Shown: positions 33,233 to 47,788, counted from the stretch's first letter. The stretch is 64,000 nucleotides of DNA from Warburgia ugandensis (GCA_035236585.1 CP141127.1:68553495-68617494); one strand, 5' to 3'. Notes: generated from the sequence alone by a model not told the origin. Translations and numbers: made by a program.

Positions 33233-34669
33233 TGTCCAATAATTCACTTCTCCCCACAAAATAATTAAGAACACTTTGAAAAAAAAATAGAAAAAATATT
33301 TAATTTCTTTTCAAAAATAACGATTTAAAAGTGAAATGAGGTTCTTATTTCTACCAAAAATCTAGTACAGTTTCCTCTATTTTTCTTACATTTATAGGTT
33401 TAACACATGGGATGTGGACCACTTGATAAAAAATTTTCAAAGTAATTTTAATTTAAAACATTTAAACTAGTTTGTTCCATTCCTGGAACCTCCAATGACT
33501 ATCATACATCTCATTTCTTAACAGTCACAATAAATACATGACCACAACTTTAATTTACATGTACTTTACAAATGTAAGTCCAACAATTGAAGAAACTCTA
33601 AACCTTACTAAATCTCACCTTCCAACTTAGGAAGTCTTGATTTTTATAGTTACTGATATATGTAGAAATATTACATACATACCTCTATATTTAATAGGTT
33701 TGAGCCCCAGGAATAACTTAAATATCACTAATAAGGGTTAATTTTGTATTTTATAGGTCCAATGTACAAATGAAAAAATGAACAAATATGACAATATTAC
33801 CCATAAAAGAGTATGCTTAGAGTCCACGCATGACACAATTTTCAAGAAAATCAGAATGAAAATTAGGTGCCATTATCATAGTTAAAGCAGCCAGAATCCC
33901 TAAGTGAAAGACCACGTCTTATCCATGCTAAAAAGAGTTTTCATATTGAAAGTAAGGTGATGGAATGTCCTATGCATGCATGTAAGCTATTCACCACCTT
34001 GGGAAGCTATTAAGGGAAGCATAAATCACATACATTAGATGCACATACAATGAAGCTTCTCTGAATTAAAACAACTTAGAAGATTGGAGCTTAGATGATA
34101 TATATTCCCTAAACTCTCCCTCCTACTCAACCAAAATTGGGGACCACCTAAAGAGCCACACAAGTTCTTTCATGTAAGGTGTTGAGTCACACTTAATACC
34201 ATGTTTTTGCATGAGAAAATAAGAAATATAAGTGGAAAAATAAAGAAGTGAAGAGAGAGATAATTTATGAGAAATCTACTATTAGAAAGCATCCTTACTT
34301 TTTAAGTATTAAAAGCCAAGATTTACCCTTATTCATGCACATTCTAAGGAACCAATGAGAATTTAATCAAACAAGGATAGACCAATGAGAAGATAGATTA
34401 CAATGAAGACTAGACTAAAAGCTTATTGGTGGAGATTTTTTTTAGTGGGCTGCCCACCAATTTTTAAGGACTAAAAATTGTATTTTTCAAGGCGGTGAAC
34501 ATCCCACACTAATTGAAGTTCATTGGCTACAAAATTTATGATGGGATGGGAGAAAAATAAATAGAGACCAAGAATGGATAAGGAAATCTCAATAGAATCT
34601 AAGTCATCCATTCTAATGCACACCAATCCTACTATGGAGAGAAAGTGAGCCCTTAAAGAAGATTTTTGG
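33233..34669. other. Unassigned AT-rich sequence
   Basis: Between the SINE and the Athila array. No convincing open frame, tandem repeat or match to the other repeats here. It should contain further CACTA sequence (upstream exons and the missing terminus), but none was recognised. Confidence 0.5.
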
Positions 34670-35486
34670 TGTATGGTTTAAAATTACTCACAAACACACA
34701 AATTAAAGTAGCAATTGCAAATGAGAGAGATTGATTGCACAAGAAATCTCATGAAATTTTAGTTGATTAGATCTTATTTAAGTTACTTATCTTAGACAAA
34801 GAAATAGGATTTGATTAAACTGGGAATTTAAACAGCATAGAATGAAAAACATGCATAAAATTAGAAACATGATTGAAACAAACTTTCTAAAAATAAAAAT
34901 CTTCAATGAAATTAGAAACTTTCCTAACAAACTTGCATTTAATGAAAGAAACTAATGCAAAACTAGAACGAATAAATCAAAGAAACTTTACTCAAGGAAA
35001 CTTGCTAAAAATGAACTTTTCCTAAACTAACACTTTCCTAATCCTAAAATTCACTAAAATGAAACTTTTTAAGAATCATTTTTGAAAGGCAGGATCCTTA
35101 TTTGAAAATTTGTTTCAAAAAATAAACAGCGAAAATATTTTTCTTTACAAAAAAAACCTTTCAGAATTCTCGAGTGTCATAGGCTCGATCAAATACATTC
35201 ATGAGTTCTAAAATCAAACATTTTTACATTCAAATATGACAAGTCAAAAACATATCATTTCCTGAAACTCTATCCAGTTATAGCCCAAAGTCCAATATGT
35301 ATTAAACATATTGATACATGTCCAAACTGTTTATAATAGTTACATAATTACTCAATCATCTCACAACATTTATAAAATATACATATCATACATACATTAT
35401 CTATACTCTCTCTGATTATTCTGCATGCCTAGTCTCAACATTCTTGCCTTTCCCTTCTTTGTGTTTATCTGTAGAGTTGGTGGGGT

Positions 35487-35506
35487 GAGTATAGTGGAAT
35501 ATACTC
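35487..35506 (-). promoter_or_regulatory. Palindrome of LTR E
   Basis: GAGTATA and TATACTC arms with a 6-base loop; E-family version of the inverted repeat in D1 and D2. Confidence 0.45.
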
Positions 35507-37526
35507 AGTAGGTAAAACTAATATCATAAATATAAATCAATGCAAACTCACTTCCATGCACTCGTGCACACAATAAAACATCCTTAGGTATCGTTCCTAA
35601 GGCTTATTAGTAATATAACATTTGCATGCTTTTCAAACATTCCATTCAAGGTTTTAGGTCATCTGAGTACAATACAAGTGAAAGAATAATATGATATGTC
35701 AACATCAAATGAGTATTCAGTAAAATAAGTGCACAAAATTGATGATAAAGTAGTTAAGCACTAAAATCTCAATTTAACCAACATATAGGAAAGTCCTCAT
35801 CAATTTATGTCAAACATATTAGTTCTCAGCATGTAAATATGAATATATCAAGTCTCAAATCATAGAAGGCATTGTCCTGCCTAGTGGCCAGAGTATTTAT
35901 GGCTCTATCACATGTGTGTTGGCAAAAATCAACTTACAGCAATTGCCCTATAATGGGAAACTACAATATTACAACTACTGCCCAATCATGGGACATTGTA
36001 GCAAAAGAATACATGGATCACTATGTTGTGGCAACTGCCTAATAGTGGAACACCGTATGCTCAAATGCTGACACCAACTACATAAGACTTGTCACTATCT
36101 CGCATGGGAGGAGAATGGATTGCTCAATGCAGCCTTCCCATGATGCCACACTCAAAATCTAGCCACTTGGGCCTGATGTCAAATAATCAATTGTTAGAAG
36201 GTGGGTAGCCATCCCTATAACCCTCCTATCATAGTGTCCACCAAGTGAAAGCACTTGTTTAAAACAAATCCTTGGAAAATCAATGCATGAAAATCTAGGT
36301 ACCATTGTACCCTCCGAGACATATTAGTCATTGGTTACTTAATCAGATCCTAATCATGGCTTTTAAAATACATATTTTCTATTTAAATGCCAATGGATGT
36401 CAAATATAAATGATGCATGAGATTTAGTCAGGACAATTTCCCATAATGGCAATTTTATGTTTTCTAATATAATAATAAAATCCTTATATTTTTAATGAAA
36501 ATTAGACAGAGTTTTGCCTGTTTATAGGACAATGCACATTTAACGGATGTAGTGCATATAACCCGATAATCATATTTGCATATATATACGAAAATGGAGA
36601 TTTTATCTCCTAACAATTTCATCCATAGATATATCAAAAGTTTTCACATAATTCAAATCATGAGGATGCTATTTTTGAATCTCAAGGATAATCATCAACA
36701 ACAATTATATGTAGTAATTACATGTACTTAACAAAGTAGTGCATAAGTGAAATAAATACAAAAACTTAGCAATCTTAGAATTTGCCCACCCAATCTGGTG
36801 ATTCAGATTCATTAGAATCAATTACTAGTCAGTTTGGATGTTGCTCAACAAGTCAGAATTAAGGATTGGGTCTTCTATCATCAATTAGGAATCAATCTGA
36901 GAAATATGTCATAAATATCATAATTTAGTCCTTTGATAAGGAATTCATACATTAATGTTCTATTTTGAATGGCCAAATTGTCCTATATTTGCTGTTTAAC
37001 CTCAAATCAGATATCTTAGAGTGTTGGAGAATTTAATTTCACGCATCAATTAATCAGATATGATCTTCTAGGCCTAAATTACATAGATCTAAGCACTAGA
37101 ATGATCAGTTCTATAAAGTAACGGTTCGATCAACATTTGTACATTTAATAGGTTCTTCATTCATTGTTTTCAATCCACATTGTTCTCCACATGTAATTCA
37201 CATCATCAGATTCATAGATCTACTGCCTAATAATGTTTTCAATGGTCAGATTTGTAGATTTAGCGTTGCTCATGCATCGTGTTTAGATAAAAATTCAATG
37301 GTTAGATGATCTCTAATCAAACTTTTGTTGACACGAATGAGAATTCACTCAGTCAAGATTCAATCCATATAAATTTTCCTATTTTTACCTTGCCAAAAAA
37401 TGGTCACCGACGTCGAAAACTGGTCACTGTTGCCAGAGAAGACGACCAAAAAGTGGTCATCACCGGTGATTGTAATAGTGTCAAAAACTCCATTTTTTCA
37501 TGAAAATAAAATATGAGTTTTGTAGA

Positions 37527-37946
37527 TCATGTTTTTCCCTTCACTCCTATGAAATTTGGAGTGATTCCATCACCATTTAGTGCCAAAAATAAAGGAAAAA
37601 TTGGTGGAAACCCAAGCTGGTTTTTCCATTGTTTCCACCAATGGGAGGAATGATAAGGGAGAAATAGAGTGAAAGAGAGAAGAGGGAAAGAAAAGGAAGA
37701 AGTTGGGCATGATGAAGTTCTTGCTCGTGCCAGTGACAGCCGCTGGTGGGGGGAATATACAGTGTTGTCAGTTAGAGGAAAAGAGACGTCAGGAGAGTGG
37801 TTTTCAATGAGAGAGGGAGAGCAGTGAGAGATATGGAGGAAAAGAGAGATGGGAGAGGGGAGGAGATGGCTTCCTTGAGCTCCCCCTAGTTTATCATCAC
37901 GTAGGGCCCATCCAATGAGTGGGGGTGCCATTATCAATTTGGCCAC
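37527..37946 (-). other. 139-codon open frame in sense of solo LTR E
   Basis: Runs with LTR E orientation, about 190 bp after its start. Rich in S, P, L and H, with no recognised domain. It coincides with a purine-rich/pyrimidine-rich tract (37,640-37,880), which explains the absence of stops. Recorded because it is the longest frame in this LTR, not called a gene. Confidence 0.2.
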
Positions 37947-40900
37947 CTCTGTAATTTAGTAAAAATTGTGGTTCTCTCACCTTCGAACTTCGTTTGGAGC
38001 AAAATTAGTGTCCTTGAAAAGCTCTAGTTGTGTACATTCTAAAATTTGAGGTTTCAAAGTCAAATTTAGATGAAAATTGTAACTTTTTGCACTCAAACTC
38101 CCCTTTGTAAATTATCATAAAATGTAAGGTTGTTATAGTAAAGCTAAGATGCAAATAGCTACACAAGTAATGTTAAACTATCATGAAACAAGGAAATAAT
38201 AAATCACTTAAAGGCAAATCACCCAATCACCACGCATATGAACCATGGAGGTATGCACATTGTTCATAGGTTAGAAATATGGCTAGAATGCATGTGCTAA
38301 AGGTTTGCTAACATGTGATCTAATAAAAAAAAGAAGTAAACTATCTAAAATGATAAATGGTTTCCTAAGGAATCAAGCAAATAAAGTGTATGGACTACTA
38401 GAAATTATGCATGAACCATGAAAGGTAAAATTCCAGAAATATGGTGCTCATGAAACTTAAATCAAACAAGGCATGGACTAATATGTTGTTTGTGATTCAA
38501 GGCATGAAACACGATGATCAAACCAAAAGTTTAATGAAATTCAAGCATGGGAATAATGAAGAGAAACTTTGCATGAATCATAAATTTTATTGGATGGAAT
38601 TTGGTACATGAATTGTGCACATGTACATAGATAAGAAAGCTGAAAATGTGCACTATTCTAATGCCTAGAACTTGATTCAAAGAAAAGAATAAACACACTC
38701 CAATCTCTAACCAATCTTTGATATCATGCATGTGACCCAAAAAGAAATCAAGAGAGGAATAGCAAGAAAATTGGGAGGAAATCAATAAGAACTAGCTCTA
38801 AATCTAAGTGAGAAACAAAGAAAAGATGGAAGGAAAACAATAAAATTCAAAGATAATATCCTCTTGGCTATCACTACCAAAGGAAAGATAACTTTCTGGA
38901 AGAAATGAGCAAGAAAAGTAAGAGAAGTGGAATAAAAAGTAAAAGGAGAACAAAGAGGAACTATGTGCAGGAAACTTAAATAGCAAAGAAAGCAATAAAC
39001 AGGCAATGAAAGCAAGGTACCAACCTATATTTGAAGTGCAAAAATCAAAGGAACAAAGCAAGGAAAAGGTGTAGAAGATAAGGAAAAGTAGCCAAGATGT
39101 TGAAGTCTAAAGCTCTAAGAATTCCTCCAAATTGATGTGCTTGATTTCAAAGTGTTAGAAGCAACCCCCTACTTGAATTAAGCATGGAATTCCATGGGGT
39201 ATTTATAAAGTTTTGATTTCCAATTTGATAAGAACCTATACTAGGAAGAAAGCAGAGAACTAGGACACTAGTTAGGAAAGTTAAGTGGTTGATTAGAGAT
39301 AAAAGATTGGAATAGTAAGGTAAGGTGGACTTTCTAAATATGAGCAAAGGGAAGGGGGAGGGGGTTGAATTCTTGCTTAGTTGAGGCATGCAACTCCTAT
39401 TAATGTATATCACATGAAGAAATGGATACAAAGTGGAAAAAGTTAAGAAAGATGGTGGAAAGAGGTAGGAAGGTGAGGTAGTTTCATGTGGAATCGAATT
39501 AGCAAGTGGAGTAGGTAGAGTGGATGCAATTAGAAAGGGGGAGATGCCACTTTTTAAGGGAGGTGGCATGGAACTTCTCTCTTTCTAAATGTGTGTGTGT
39601 TAGGAAAGAGATAGAAAAGAGCGAAGAAAAGAGAGGAAAGATAAAGAATTTTGACTTAGTTTCTCTCTTGACTAGTCCACCTATGCATGTATATCTTCCC
39701 ATGTTGATTATCACCCAAATTCCTTTATAATTTTCCCTTGAAATTTACTATTTAGCATAGGATAATTGCTTCTAAATGTCCTCCAATCATGTGACTCAAT
39801 GTGGCATTGCTCTCATGTGGCTTGGTCGCTCTCTTTGATGGCTTAATGCTTAATGGCTTGAGTGGCTAAGTCGCTTGGCTTCAAAGCTTGAATGGCTTGG
39901 CTTATGTAGGTTTTCTTGCTAAACTATGAAACTTCATGTATGGCTCCAATTCTCATGCAAAGGCAATGGAATTGCATGGATTTTTGCATAGGCTCATCTT
40001 AGTCACTTTTAATTCTTCCAATTACTTCCTTGGACTTCATTTGCTTTCCTTAAGATGATCTTGAATTTAGATTTAGCTATGGAATGATGAAATTTAGGTC
40101 GTTGGCCCTCTTTTGATCTTTATCTTCAAATCTTATCTTACTTGATCTCGGCTATTGGATCATCTTCTCAACACCTATAAAAGAGTAAAAACACTAACTA
40201 AATCTTATAAATATTATGATTATTCATATATTTACATTGGATTAGCTCATAAACCTTTTAAATATCAAACTTTTGATTTATTATCTTAGAAATGTATGTG
40301 TTATGATATTCCTGAAAACCTTAAAATGATGCCTATAATTTATAACACATGGACTACTAATTGGGTACTTTTATGAAAAATTGAACATTGATCACACCCC
40401 AACTAGCATTTTGCTAGTTGCAAGAAAAACATATAAAAAATCATGAAAATAAAAATTGGTTACCATTTTTGTAGGTACTCACAATTATATTTAGCATATG
40501 CAGTAGGCCTTAAACCCCTAGATTACCCCTAGTGGATGAGTTAGGCCTCGTGCGGCTTTGCAGTAAATATACCCACAAAATTCCATAAGGCTGTCCTTTA
40601 TTTATCTCAGAGAATTTTTATCCATTAGCACTCTACTGACTTTAGCAACATAATAAATATGAATGAAAAATTCCACAAGTTATCCATACAAAAGCAATTT
40701 TATTACAATTACATCTCAGAATGTAGTGTGTGTACAACTACATAATCTGGACTTCTAAATAAATATGCTTATACTCCATTGGAATGATATTTTGGCCTCA
40801 ATTTCTCACTAGTATGGACTTAGAAATAAAGCTCTCAAATAAAAGGTCAAACGAAATTCACTCTCTATATGATAGAATTCAACAAGATTAATGGTTCACA

Positions 40901-42499
40901 TAATTTTATGAGTATAAATGAGACAAAGAGATATGATCCCTAAGAATGAATACCATTACCAAGACTAATTGGAATAAAAGGGTAAAAACTCATTTGATTC
41001 TAATTTCTAGTATGAATATGAACCATGAAAGTGTTGGCCTGTCAATCCTTTAGACATTCGGAGTTTGAAGCTAGAGGTGTTAGAACAGTTACCACTGGGA
41101 TAACTGGCTTGTGGCAGCCAAGCATTAATAGCAACATTACTTTTTGATCCTTCAATGTTGACTCTTCCTATCATTGTGAAGCAGAATTTGACAAGTGTTG
41201 GATTGTTCACCCACCAATGGGGAGCATGAGTTGGGTTTAGACCATCGTGAGACAGGCTAGTTTTACCCTATTAATGATAGTGCCATGATAGTAATTCAAC
41301 CTAGTAAGAGAGGAACCATTGCTTCACACAATTGGTCATTGCGCTTGGTTGAAAAGCTAGTGGCTTGAAGCTACTTGTTGATTCTCTAATATTTAATCCT
41401 ATTTAAATCTATCTTCTACCTTAAGATCAATAGGTATTTAGATAAGACGAAATGTAGTCTTGGGATAGGTTTTGAAAGAAAAGGTGAAAAAGGATTTAAA
41501 GTTTGAAATCTAAGTAGAGGTCTTCAATAATTGAACTACTTTTCTTTTAAGGGTTGAAGTGAATATCTTTTCTATTTTTTCTTTCCATTCAATTTTCTTT
41601 TTCTTCTGATACTTTTTCTTTCTTTCTTTTGAGGGAAAGACTTTTCTATGCAAACACTTTGATATTTCTCACTTCTTAGACTTTTGTTCTTTTTCTACTT
41701 TTCTACCATCTCTACTCATTTTGAAAGATAGGTAATGGATATTTTTAACTTGGTTTCTTAGGTTAAGGTAGATGAGTTTTGAAAAGAAAAGTCTTATCAA
41801 GAGGCTCTAACTAGTGGTACAATATATTGGATAGGTTTTATGTCTCTAGGTTGAAACAAGGATGGCCTATATTATTTCTTAGGTATCTTAGAGCTTATCA
41901 AATTCAATAAATGTTTAGGAAACTAAGTTAGCACTCCTCTTTGATTCTTAGCTATTGACCAAAACAAAGATAATGGGATCTTTCAAATTTGATGGTCAAT
42001 AAAGAAAATATGGAATTGTGTATAAACATTAGAAAAAATGATAGTCGCTAATACTTATTGGTATATGGATCTCCATTGATTTTCCACAAGGTCTCTAAGT
42101 CATAGTCTAGACTATGTACTGTCTAAGTATGTTCTGAGATTAACTTTCATAAAATACTTTAGGGCATGAATAAGATGCAGAATTAACTATATACATTTCT
42201 ATTAAGAAGTTAAAGTAGAAGAAATGCTAAGATTCTAAAAACCCAAAAACTTTGTAAACTCAATTTTTTTTATTCAAAATACAAGAAAACTCAAAAATCT
42301 CATTCAGAGTTACAACCCCTAAATTGAATTAAACATTGTCCCCTATATGATAAATGGGTAATGTAGAATAATAAGACTTTAAAAGCCTTGGGTTGCCTTT
42401 GAGTAAGCACCAAGTTTAACATCTTTAGCTAGACATGCAATGCCATGATGAACACAAATTTAATGATGAATACTGCTATTAGGGAACATGCTATGGTGG

Positions 42500-44450
42500 T
42501 CATGGTATACAAGTTCATCTAGCAAGATTTCTTCTACTTCAGTGTGCGCCAACTCTAGATAAGGTTTCAACCTTTTCCCATTAACTTTGGAAATATGTCC
42601 ATCCTTTTATATCTCAACAAGCCCATGCTGGTAAACATTATGTATTTTGTAGGGTCCAGTCCATCAAGATTGAAGCTTTTCAAGGAAAAAATGCAATATA
42701 GATTTATACAAGAGGGCCTTTTGTTCTGAGGTGAAGGACTTGCACAGAATGTATCTATTATGATGGATTTTCATGCAATCTTTGTATATCTTGCCAACTC
42801 ATAGGCATATTTTTTAATTTCATCAAACTCATTCAATAGGAATTTCCTCTAGGTCCCACTAGGATTTAGGTCAAAATTGACATTTTTAATTGCCTAATAA
42901 GCTTTATGCTCAAATTCTAATGGGAGGTTGCAGGTCTTTCCATAGATCAAGCAGTAAGTTGACATGTTTATAGGGGTCTTGTATACAGTAAGGTAGGCCT
43001 ATAAAGCATTACTAAGTCTCAAAGACCAGTCTTTCCATTTTGGATTGATTATCTTTATTAAAATGCTGTTTATTTCAATATTAGACACTTCTTCCTATCC
43101 ATTGGTCGAAGGATGATAAGAGGTAGCAATTTTATGAGTAACACCATATTTCTTCATCATTTTCTCAAACACTCTATTGCAAGTGTTTATCCCCATCACT
43201 AATTATTGCCTAAGGAGTACCAAAGTGTGTAAATATATTTTCTTTTAAGAACTTGACCACCACCCTGTGGTCATTGGTTTTACATGGCATAACTTCAGTC
43301 CATTTGAACACTTAGTCTACTTCCACAAGGATATGTAGATGACAAAAGGAGTTGGAAAAAGGTCCTATAAAATCAATGCCCTAAACATCAAAAGGTTCAA
43401 TAATAAGAATGTCATTTAGAGGCATCATATTTCTTTTCCACATGCTTCATAATTGTTGACATCTAACAAATGCTATGTAGTAAGCATGTGAATCCCTTAA
43501 AATAGTGGGGAAATAAAAACCATGCTACAAAATCTTTGTAGTTATCTTTCTAGAACTATAATGGCCCTCGCATACATTCATGACAAAAGAAAATGATTTT
43601 GTGATGTTCACTATTTGGGATACAACTAATGACATGATCAGGACACTACTTAAATATGTACGAATCGTTCCATGTAAAATATTTAACCTCAATAATGAAT
43701 CTTTCCCTATCTTGTTTTGACTAATGATTAGGCATTTGACCTATGATAAGATAATTAAGAATATATGTATACCAAGGAAATTACCAAATGTGCAACAATT
43801 GGTCATCTGGAAAATTTTCTAGTTATAGCCACATTCTCCATAACAGACTCCACAACTAACCTAGATAAGTGGTCAACTACAACATTTTCAGAACCTTTCT
43901 TATCCCACATTTTGAAATCAAACTCCTATAGCAATAGTATCCATCTGATCATCTAAGGTTTAAAATCTTTTTTAGAAAGAAGTTATTTTAACGCTACGTG
44001 GTCTGAATAGACAATAACCTTAGATCCTAGCAAGTATGATCTAAACATATCCAAGGCAAATACAACTGCCAACAACTCTTTTTATGTAGTAGAATAATTC
44101 AATTGGGAATCTTTGAGGGTCTTGCTAGCATAATATATCACATGGGGGAGTTTAAAATATGCTACCCCAACATAGACCTGATTGTGTAGTTTGGAGCATC
44201 ACACAGTTTTTCAAATGGTGCACTCCAATTTGGCAGTCAAATAATAGACGTAGAAGTTAATTAAACCTTTAGATGCTCAAATTCATTCATACAATCATCA
44301 TCAAAGTCAAAAGTTACTTCCTTTGTAAGTAAATTACATAGGGCTTAGCAATTATGCTAAAGTCCTTGATGAAATGTCTATAGAAACTAGCGTGGCCTAA
44401 AAATGAGTGAATTTCCTTCACATCCTTGGAGGAGGAAGATTAGAGATTAA
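42500..44450 (-). pseudogene. Element A RNase H and integrase remnants
   Basis: Heavily decayed minus-strand pol; correspondence with the better-preserved element B (52,805-54,400) identifies RNase H near 43,950-44,300 and integrase near 42,900-43,600. Broken in many places. Confidence 0.6.
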
Positions 44451-44516
44451 ATCCACTTTGGTTTTGCCTATTTCTATGCCATTGTGTGATGTGATGTGGC
44501 CTAGAAGAATGCCATT

Positions 44517-45122
44517 TTATAACGTCAAATGACATTTCTCCCATTTTAACACTAAGTTCTTTTCTTGACACCTAGCAAGGATAAGTTTTAAATGGTGTAG
44601 GCATTCATCAAATGAAGAACCAAATATTGTAAAATTATTCATGAACACCTCCGAAAACCTCTTCACCATATTAGAAAATATGCTCAACACACACATTTGA
44701 AAAGTAGTTGGACCATTACAAAGTCCAAAAGACATATGACGGTAAATGAAGGCCTCAAAAGGATAGGTGAAGGTAGTCTTCTCTTGGTCTTCATGTGCTA
44801 TGGGGATTTGGTCATAGCCAAAGGATCCATCAAGAAAATAGTAATAACTATGATCAGCTAACCTTTCTAACATTTGGTCTATGAAGGGAAGAGGGAAGTG
44901 GTCTTTCCTCATGATTGAGTTCCATTTTCTTTAATCTATACAAATAATGCACTTGGTGGTCATGGGAGTGGGTACTAACTTGTTATGCTCATTTTTTATT
45001 TTTGTGACTCCAGAATTCTTGGGGACAACCTGAACTAGACTGACCCAAGTGATGTCAGATATAGGGTGGATGACACCAACATCTAGGAGTTTTAGGACTT
45101 CGTCTCTTACTACCTCTTTCAT
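44517..45122 (-). pseudogene. Element A reverse transcriptase
   Basis: Athila-type RT pieces: VLKLLDVGVIHPISDITWVS, then a stretch with YDQIPIAHEDQEKTTFTYPF, MSFGLCNGPTTFQMC, VFMNNFTIFGSSFDECL and NLVLKWEKCHL. The order and spacing match gypsy RT blocks. Fossil, broken. Confidence 0.8.
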
Positions 45123-45332
45123 ATTACGATTTATTCTCCTATATGTTGCTTAAATGATTTTAAAAAATTTCTAAGCAAATGCTATGCATGCACACAGTAG
45201 GGCTAATCCCTTTGATGTTCACTATGGTCCACCCTAAGGCTGTCTCATGTTCTCTAAGAACATCAATAGGCTTACTTTCTTGTTCTTTATCTAGATACAA
45301 CTATATGATTATAGGCAAGGATTCATCTAGTC

Positions 45333-46490
45333 CTAGTAGAAATATTTTAGATTTTTAGATAAAGTATTAAGGACCAAGGTAGGTAGTTTTTTTATAGATG
45401 GTACTGGGACAGTATTGGAAAGGGGAAGTGGTTCCACTAGAGCTCCCCATTTGGAGGTATCCATTATAGGTGCAAGATCCAAAAGATTATTCACCTCATC
45501 AATGGTCTTGTCTATATCAAAATCAACATTAAAATGTGTTAGACATGCCTCTAGTGGGTCTAGAATAGATGATGATGTATTAGGATCATGAAGTAGACCT
45601 TCAATCAAATTTACTACACAGGAATCATCTAGGTCCAGATGCTAATGATTGGCATTAAAACATTGAGCATGACTTCATATTAATGAAGGACAATTTCATA
45701 TCACCATTTGTACAGTTGATAATGGCATTGTACATTACTAGAAATGGACATCCAAGAATTACTGAGATTTGACTATAAGAGTCTAGCACAGGCTGGGTAC
45801 CTAGGATAATAAAATCTATAGGAAAGTAAAACTGGTCTACCAGGACTATAACATCTTCAACCATACTAGATGGAATCTTCATTGATCTATTTCCTAACTG
45901 CAAAGTGGTACTGGTAGGTTAAGATCATCGAGCCCAAGTTGTTTATAGACAAAAAATGACAATAGGTTTATACTAACCCCTAAGTGTAATAGTGCTCTAT
46001 TGAGGACATGGTTTCCTATAACACAAGAAATGGTAGGACAACCTAAAACTCTAAACTTGGGAGGGGTCTCATGTTGGATCAAAGGGCTCACTACTTGGTG
46101 AAGAAGGCTTTCATTTGCACATTGAACTTTTTTCTTTTGTGTGCAAAGCTCATTGAGAAATTTGGCATAAGTAGGAATGTCTTTGATAGAATTGAGTAAT
46201 GGAATATTTATTTGAACCTACTTAAACACATCCATTATTTCATTGAAATTGGTTCCTTTCTTAGACATTTTTAATAACTGAGGGAATGGGGCTTTAGGCA
46301 CATAAAGAACCTCTACTATAAGCTTAGATTGAATAGGAGATTTCTGTCTTTTCTCCTTCTCTTGTGTTTTAGCTAGTTCACTCTCCTCTATAATTTTGTT
46401 AGTCAACCCTACTTTGTTATCAACTTGATGGCCACTCCTAAGGGTTGTGATGGACTTTGCTTGCTCATGTGGTTTGCTAAACTTGACCAT
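45333..46490 (-). pseudogene. Element A gag-protease region
   Basis: Minus strand shows VPKAPFPQLLKMSKKGTNFN (46,218-46,490), the protease-type block RALLHLGVSINLLSFFVYKQ (45,894-46,091), and ILGCPFLVMYNAIINC (45,655-45,903), as in Athila protease and the linker before RT. Fossil, broken. Confidence 0.75.
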
Positions 46491-47788
46491 ATTTCAAACT
46501 AACCCTTAGGCTTTGGAATTAGCTGACTAGGGAACTGTCCCTTTCCTCATTCATTCAATACAACAAACAACTGCCTCATTTTCATTTCTAATTTGGTAAT
46601 AGTTTGAGAATTTACAGTTGATCTTGGTCTACTCTCATTCTGGATATTGTGTAAGGTCTTATTAGTCTCCTCCTATTTCTTATGGAGAAACTCTATATTG
46701 TACTTAACTGATGGTTTCCTTAGTTGTTGAGGAAGTTAAAAACTAGGTGGTTGTAGGGGAATTGAAGCTTTAGGAATGTTTTCTATAGGGCATTTAGAGA
46801 TGGAGCTCCTTGGTAATTGTTCTTTGACCATTACAAGCTAGGATTCCTAGCCCATCCTAGATTATAGGTCTTAAAGTATGGATTATTGCTAGGATTGTCA
46901 TATATATTTAGAGCATTCACTAGTTACAAAATATGTTCAATGTACTCAATATTAGATAGACTAGTTGAAGTTAAGTGAGTTGGGATATAGCAAATAGAAC
47001 AAACCTCTTATGGAGGCTTCGTGGATGCATTGGCAGCCATGATGGCATCTAATTTGGCATTAATTGTCTAGAATATATTGTCAAACTTTTCCAAATGTCC
47101 CTCCACATAGTCTATATGAAAAGAGTTATTTGTGGATACTCCTATTTCATACAAGTCTCCTTTCTTCTTAGGATGGGTATATCTCTTTCTCCTATTAAAA
47201 TAATTCCACTATTGAGAATTCTCAGCTAAAGTTAGAAAATACTCCAAGTGTGACTCCTAACACTATATGATGTGTAATCAATCCTAATGTTTCACTTATG
47301 GAGTTGTTTTGATAATCTTTGTTAATCTATAGCATCGTAGCTTTTAGACTTAGATCTATATAGCTCCTTTTATCTAGGCTTGATTATTACTTACCACTTA
47401 GGTCCTGCTAAAAGGTGTTTAATACAAATTCTCCTGGAAGGGGGCATTTAGACCTTAACAACCGTTAATCAAGAGCCACTGTAGTGATAATAGATCTCCT
47501 CCTTCTGAAAGGGTCCTAGGAGCCTAAAACCTTAAGTCTCTCTTACTACTTGATTTTAAATTAAGCTCTAAGGGCTAGAATCATGAACATACAAGGAATT
47601 GATTTGATTACCTAGGTGGGCCAAAGATTTGGTGATGAAATGTAGTCCTTATATTATGAGGCTTCTTATGGGGCCCTTACTATCAATGGTAACATCCGCC
47701 ATAAAGCAATTAAACATGCAATGTAATGCAAGGAAACGGAACTAATGCCTACCTATATGCTATGTAATAAAGTAACCTTTGCTAATAT

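Larger units (their letters stand above)
35060..38137 (-). mobile_element. Solo LTR E (Tekay/Del-like), about 3.1 kb
   Basis: Inserted in the LTR of Athila element A. Its low end has tttttgaaaggcagg, aligning with ttttcaaaggcagg near the low end of C-family LTRs. Its high end, aaggttgttata, aligns with ggggttattaca. The palindrome at 35,487-35,506 and a nearby ggggtgag phrase match D-family LTRs, and about 36,190-36,230 matches C-family sequence (gtaaccctcctagcatag type). Removing it restores the host LTR to its expected length. Boundaries are good to a few bases; likely duplications (taaaa/taaag) are imperfect, so it is older than D1 and D2. No interior domain. Confidence 0.7.
34670..40387 (-). 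repeat. 3' LTR of Athila element A, split by solo LTR E
   Basis: Two halves, 34,670-35,059 and 38,138-40,387, total about 2,640 bp, matching the length of the undisturbed LTR at 47,789-50,429. Minus-strand start TGTTCAATTTTTCATAAAAG; the low-coordinate end resembles the other LTR ends but is more diverged. It keeps a TATA-like TATAAATACCCC on the minus strand near 39,198-39,209, clusters of aactttcctaa-type motifs near its low end, and GGCTT-rich direct repeats near 39,840-39,900. Confidence 0.75.
40388..47788 (-). mobile_element. Athila-type Ty3/gypsy element A, interior
   Basis: Minus strand: from 47,788 an untranslated leader, gag remnant (about 46,500-47,250, with the NNPY...GWARNPS block near 46,840), protease, reverse transcriptase, RNase H and integrase remnants, then a 2-kb 3' region without recognised genes, and a purine tract (GTTGGGGTGTGAT, about 40,391-40,403) directly before the 3' LTR. 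The lineage is identified by RT and protease blocks. It is broken in many places. A poly-T/C stretch near 41,570-41,700 has a counterpart at 51,770-51,900 in element B. Confidence 0.8.

Noticed and set aside
38782-39569. Several 70-140-residue minus-strand frames as genes
   Set aside because: They lie in a purine-rich part of an Athila LTR; composition alone keeps the complementary strand open.
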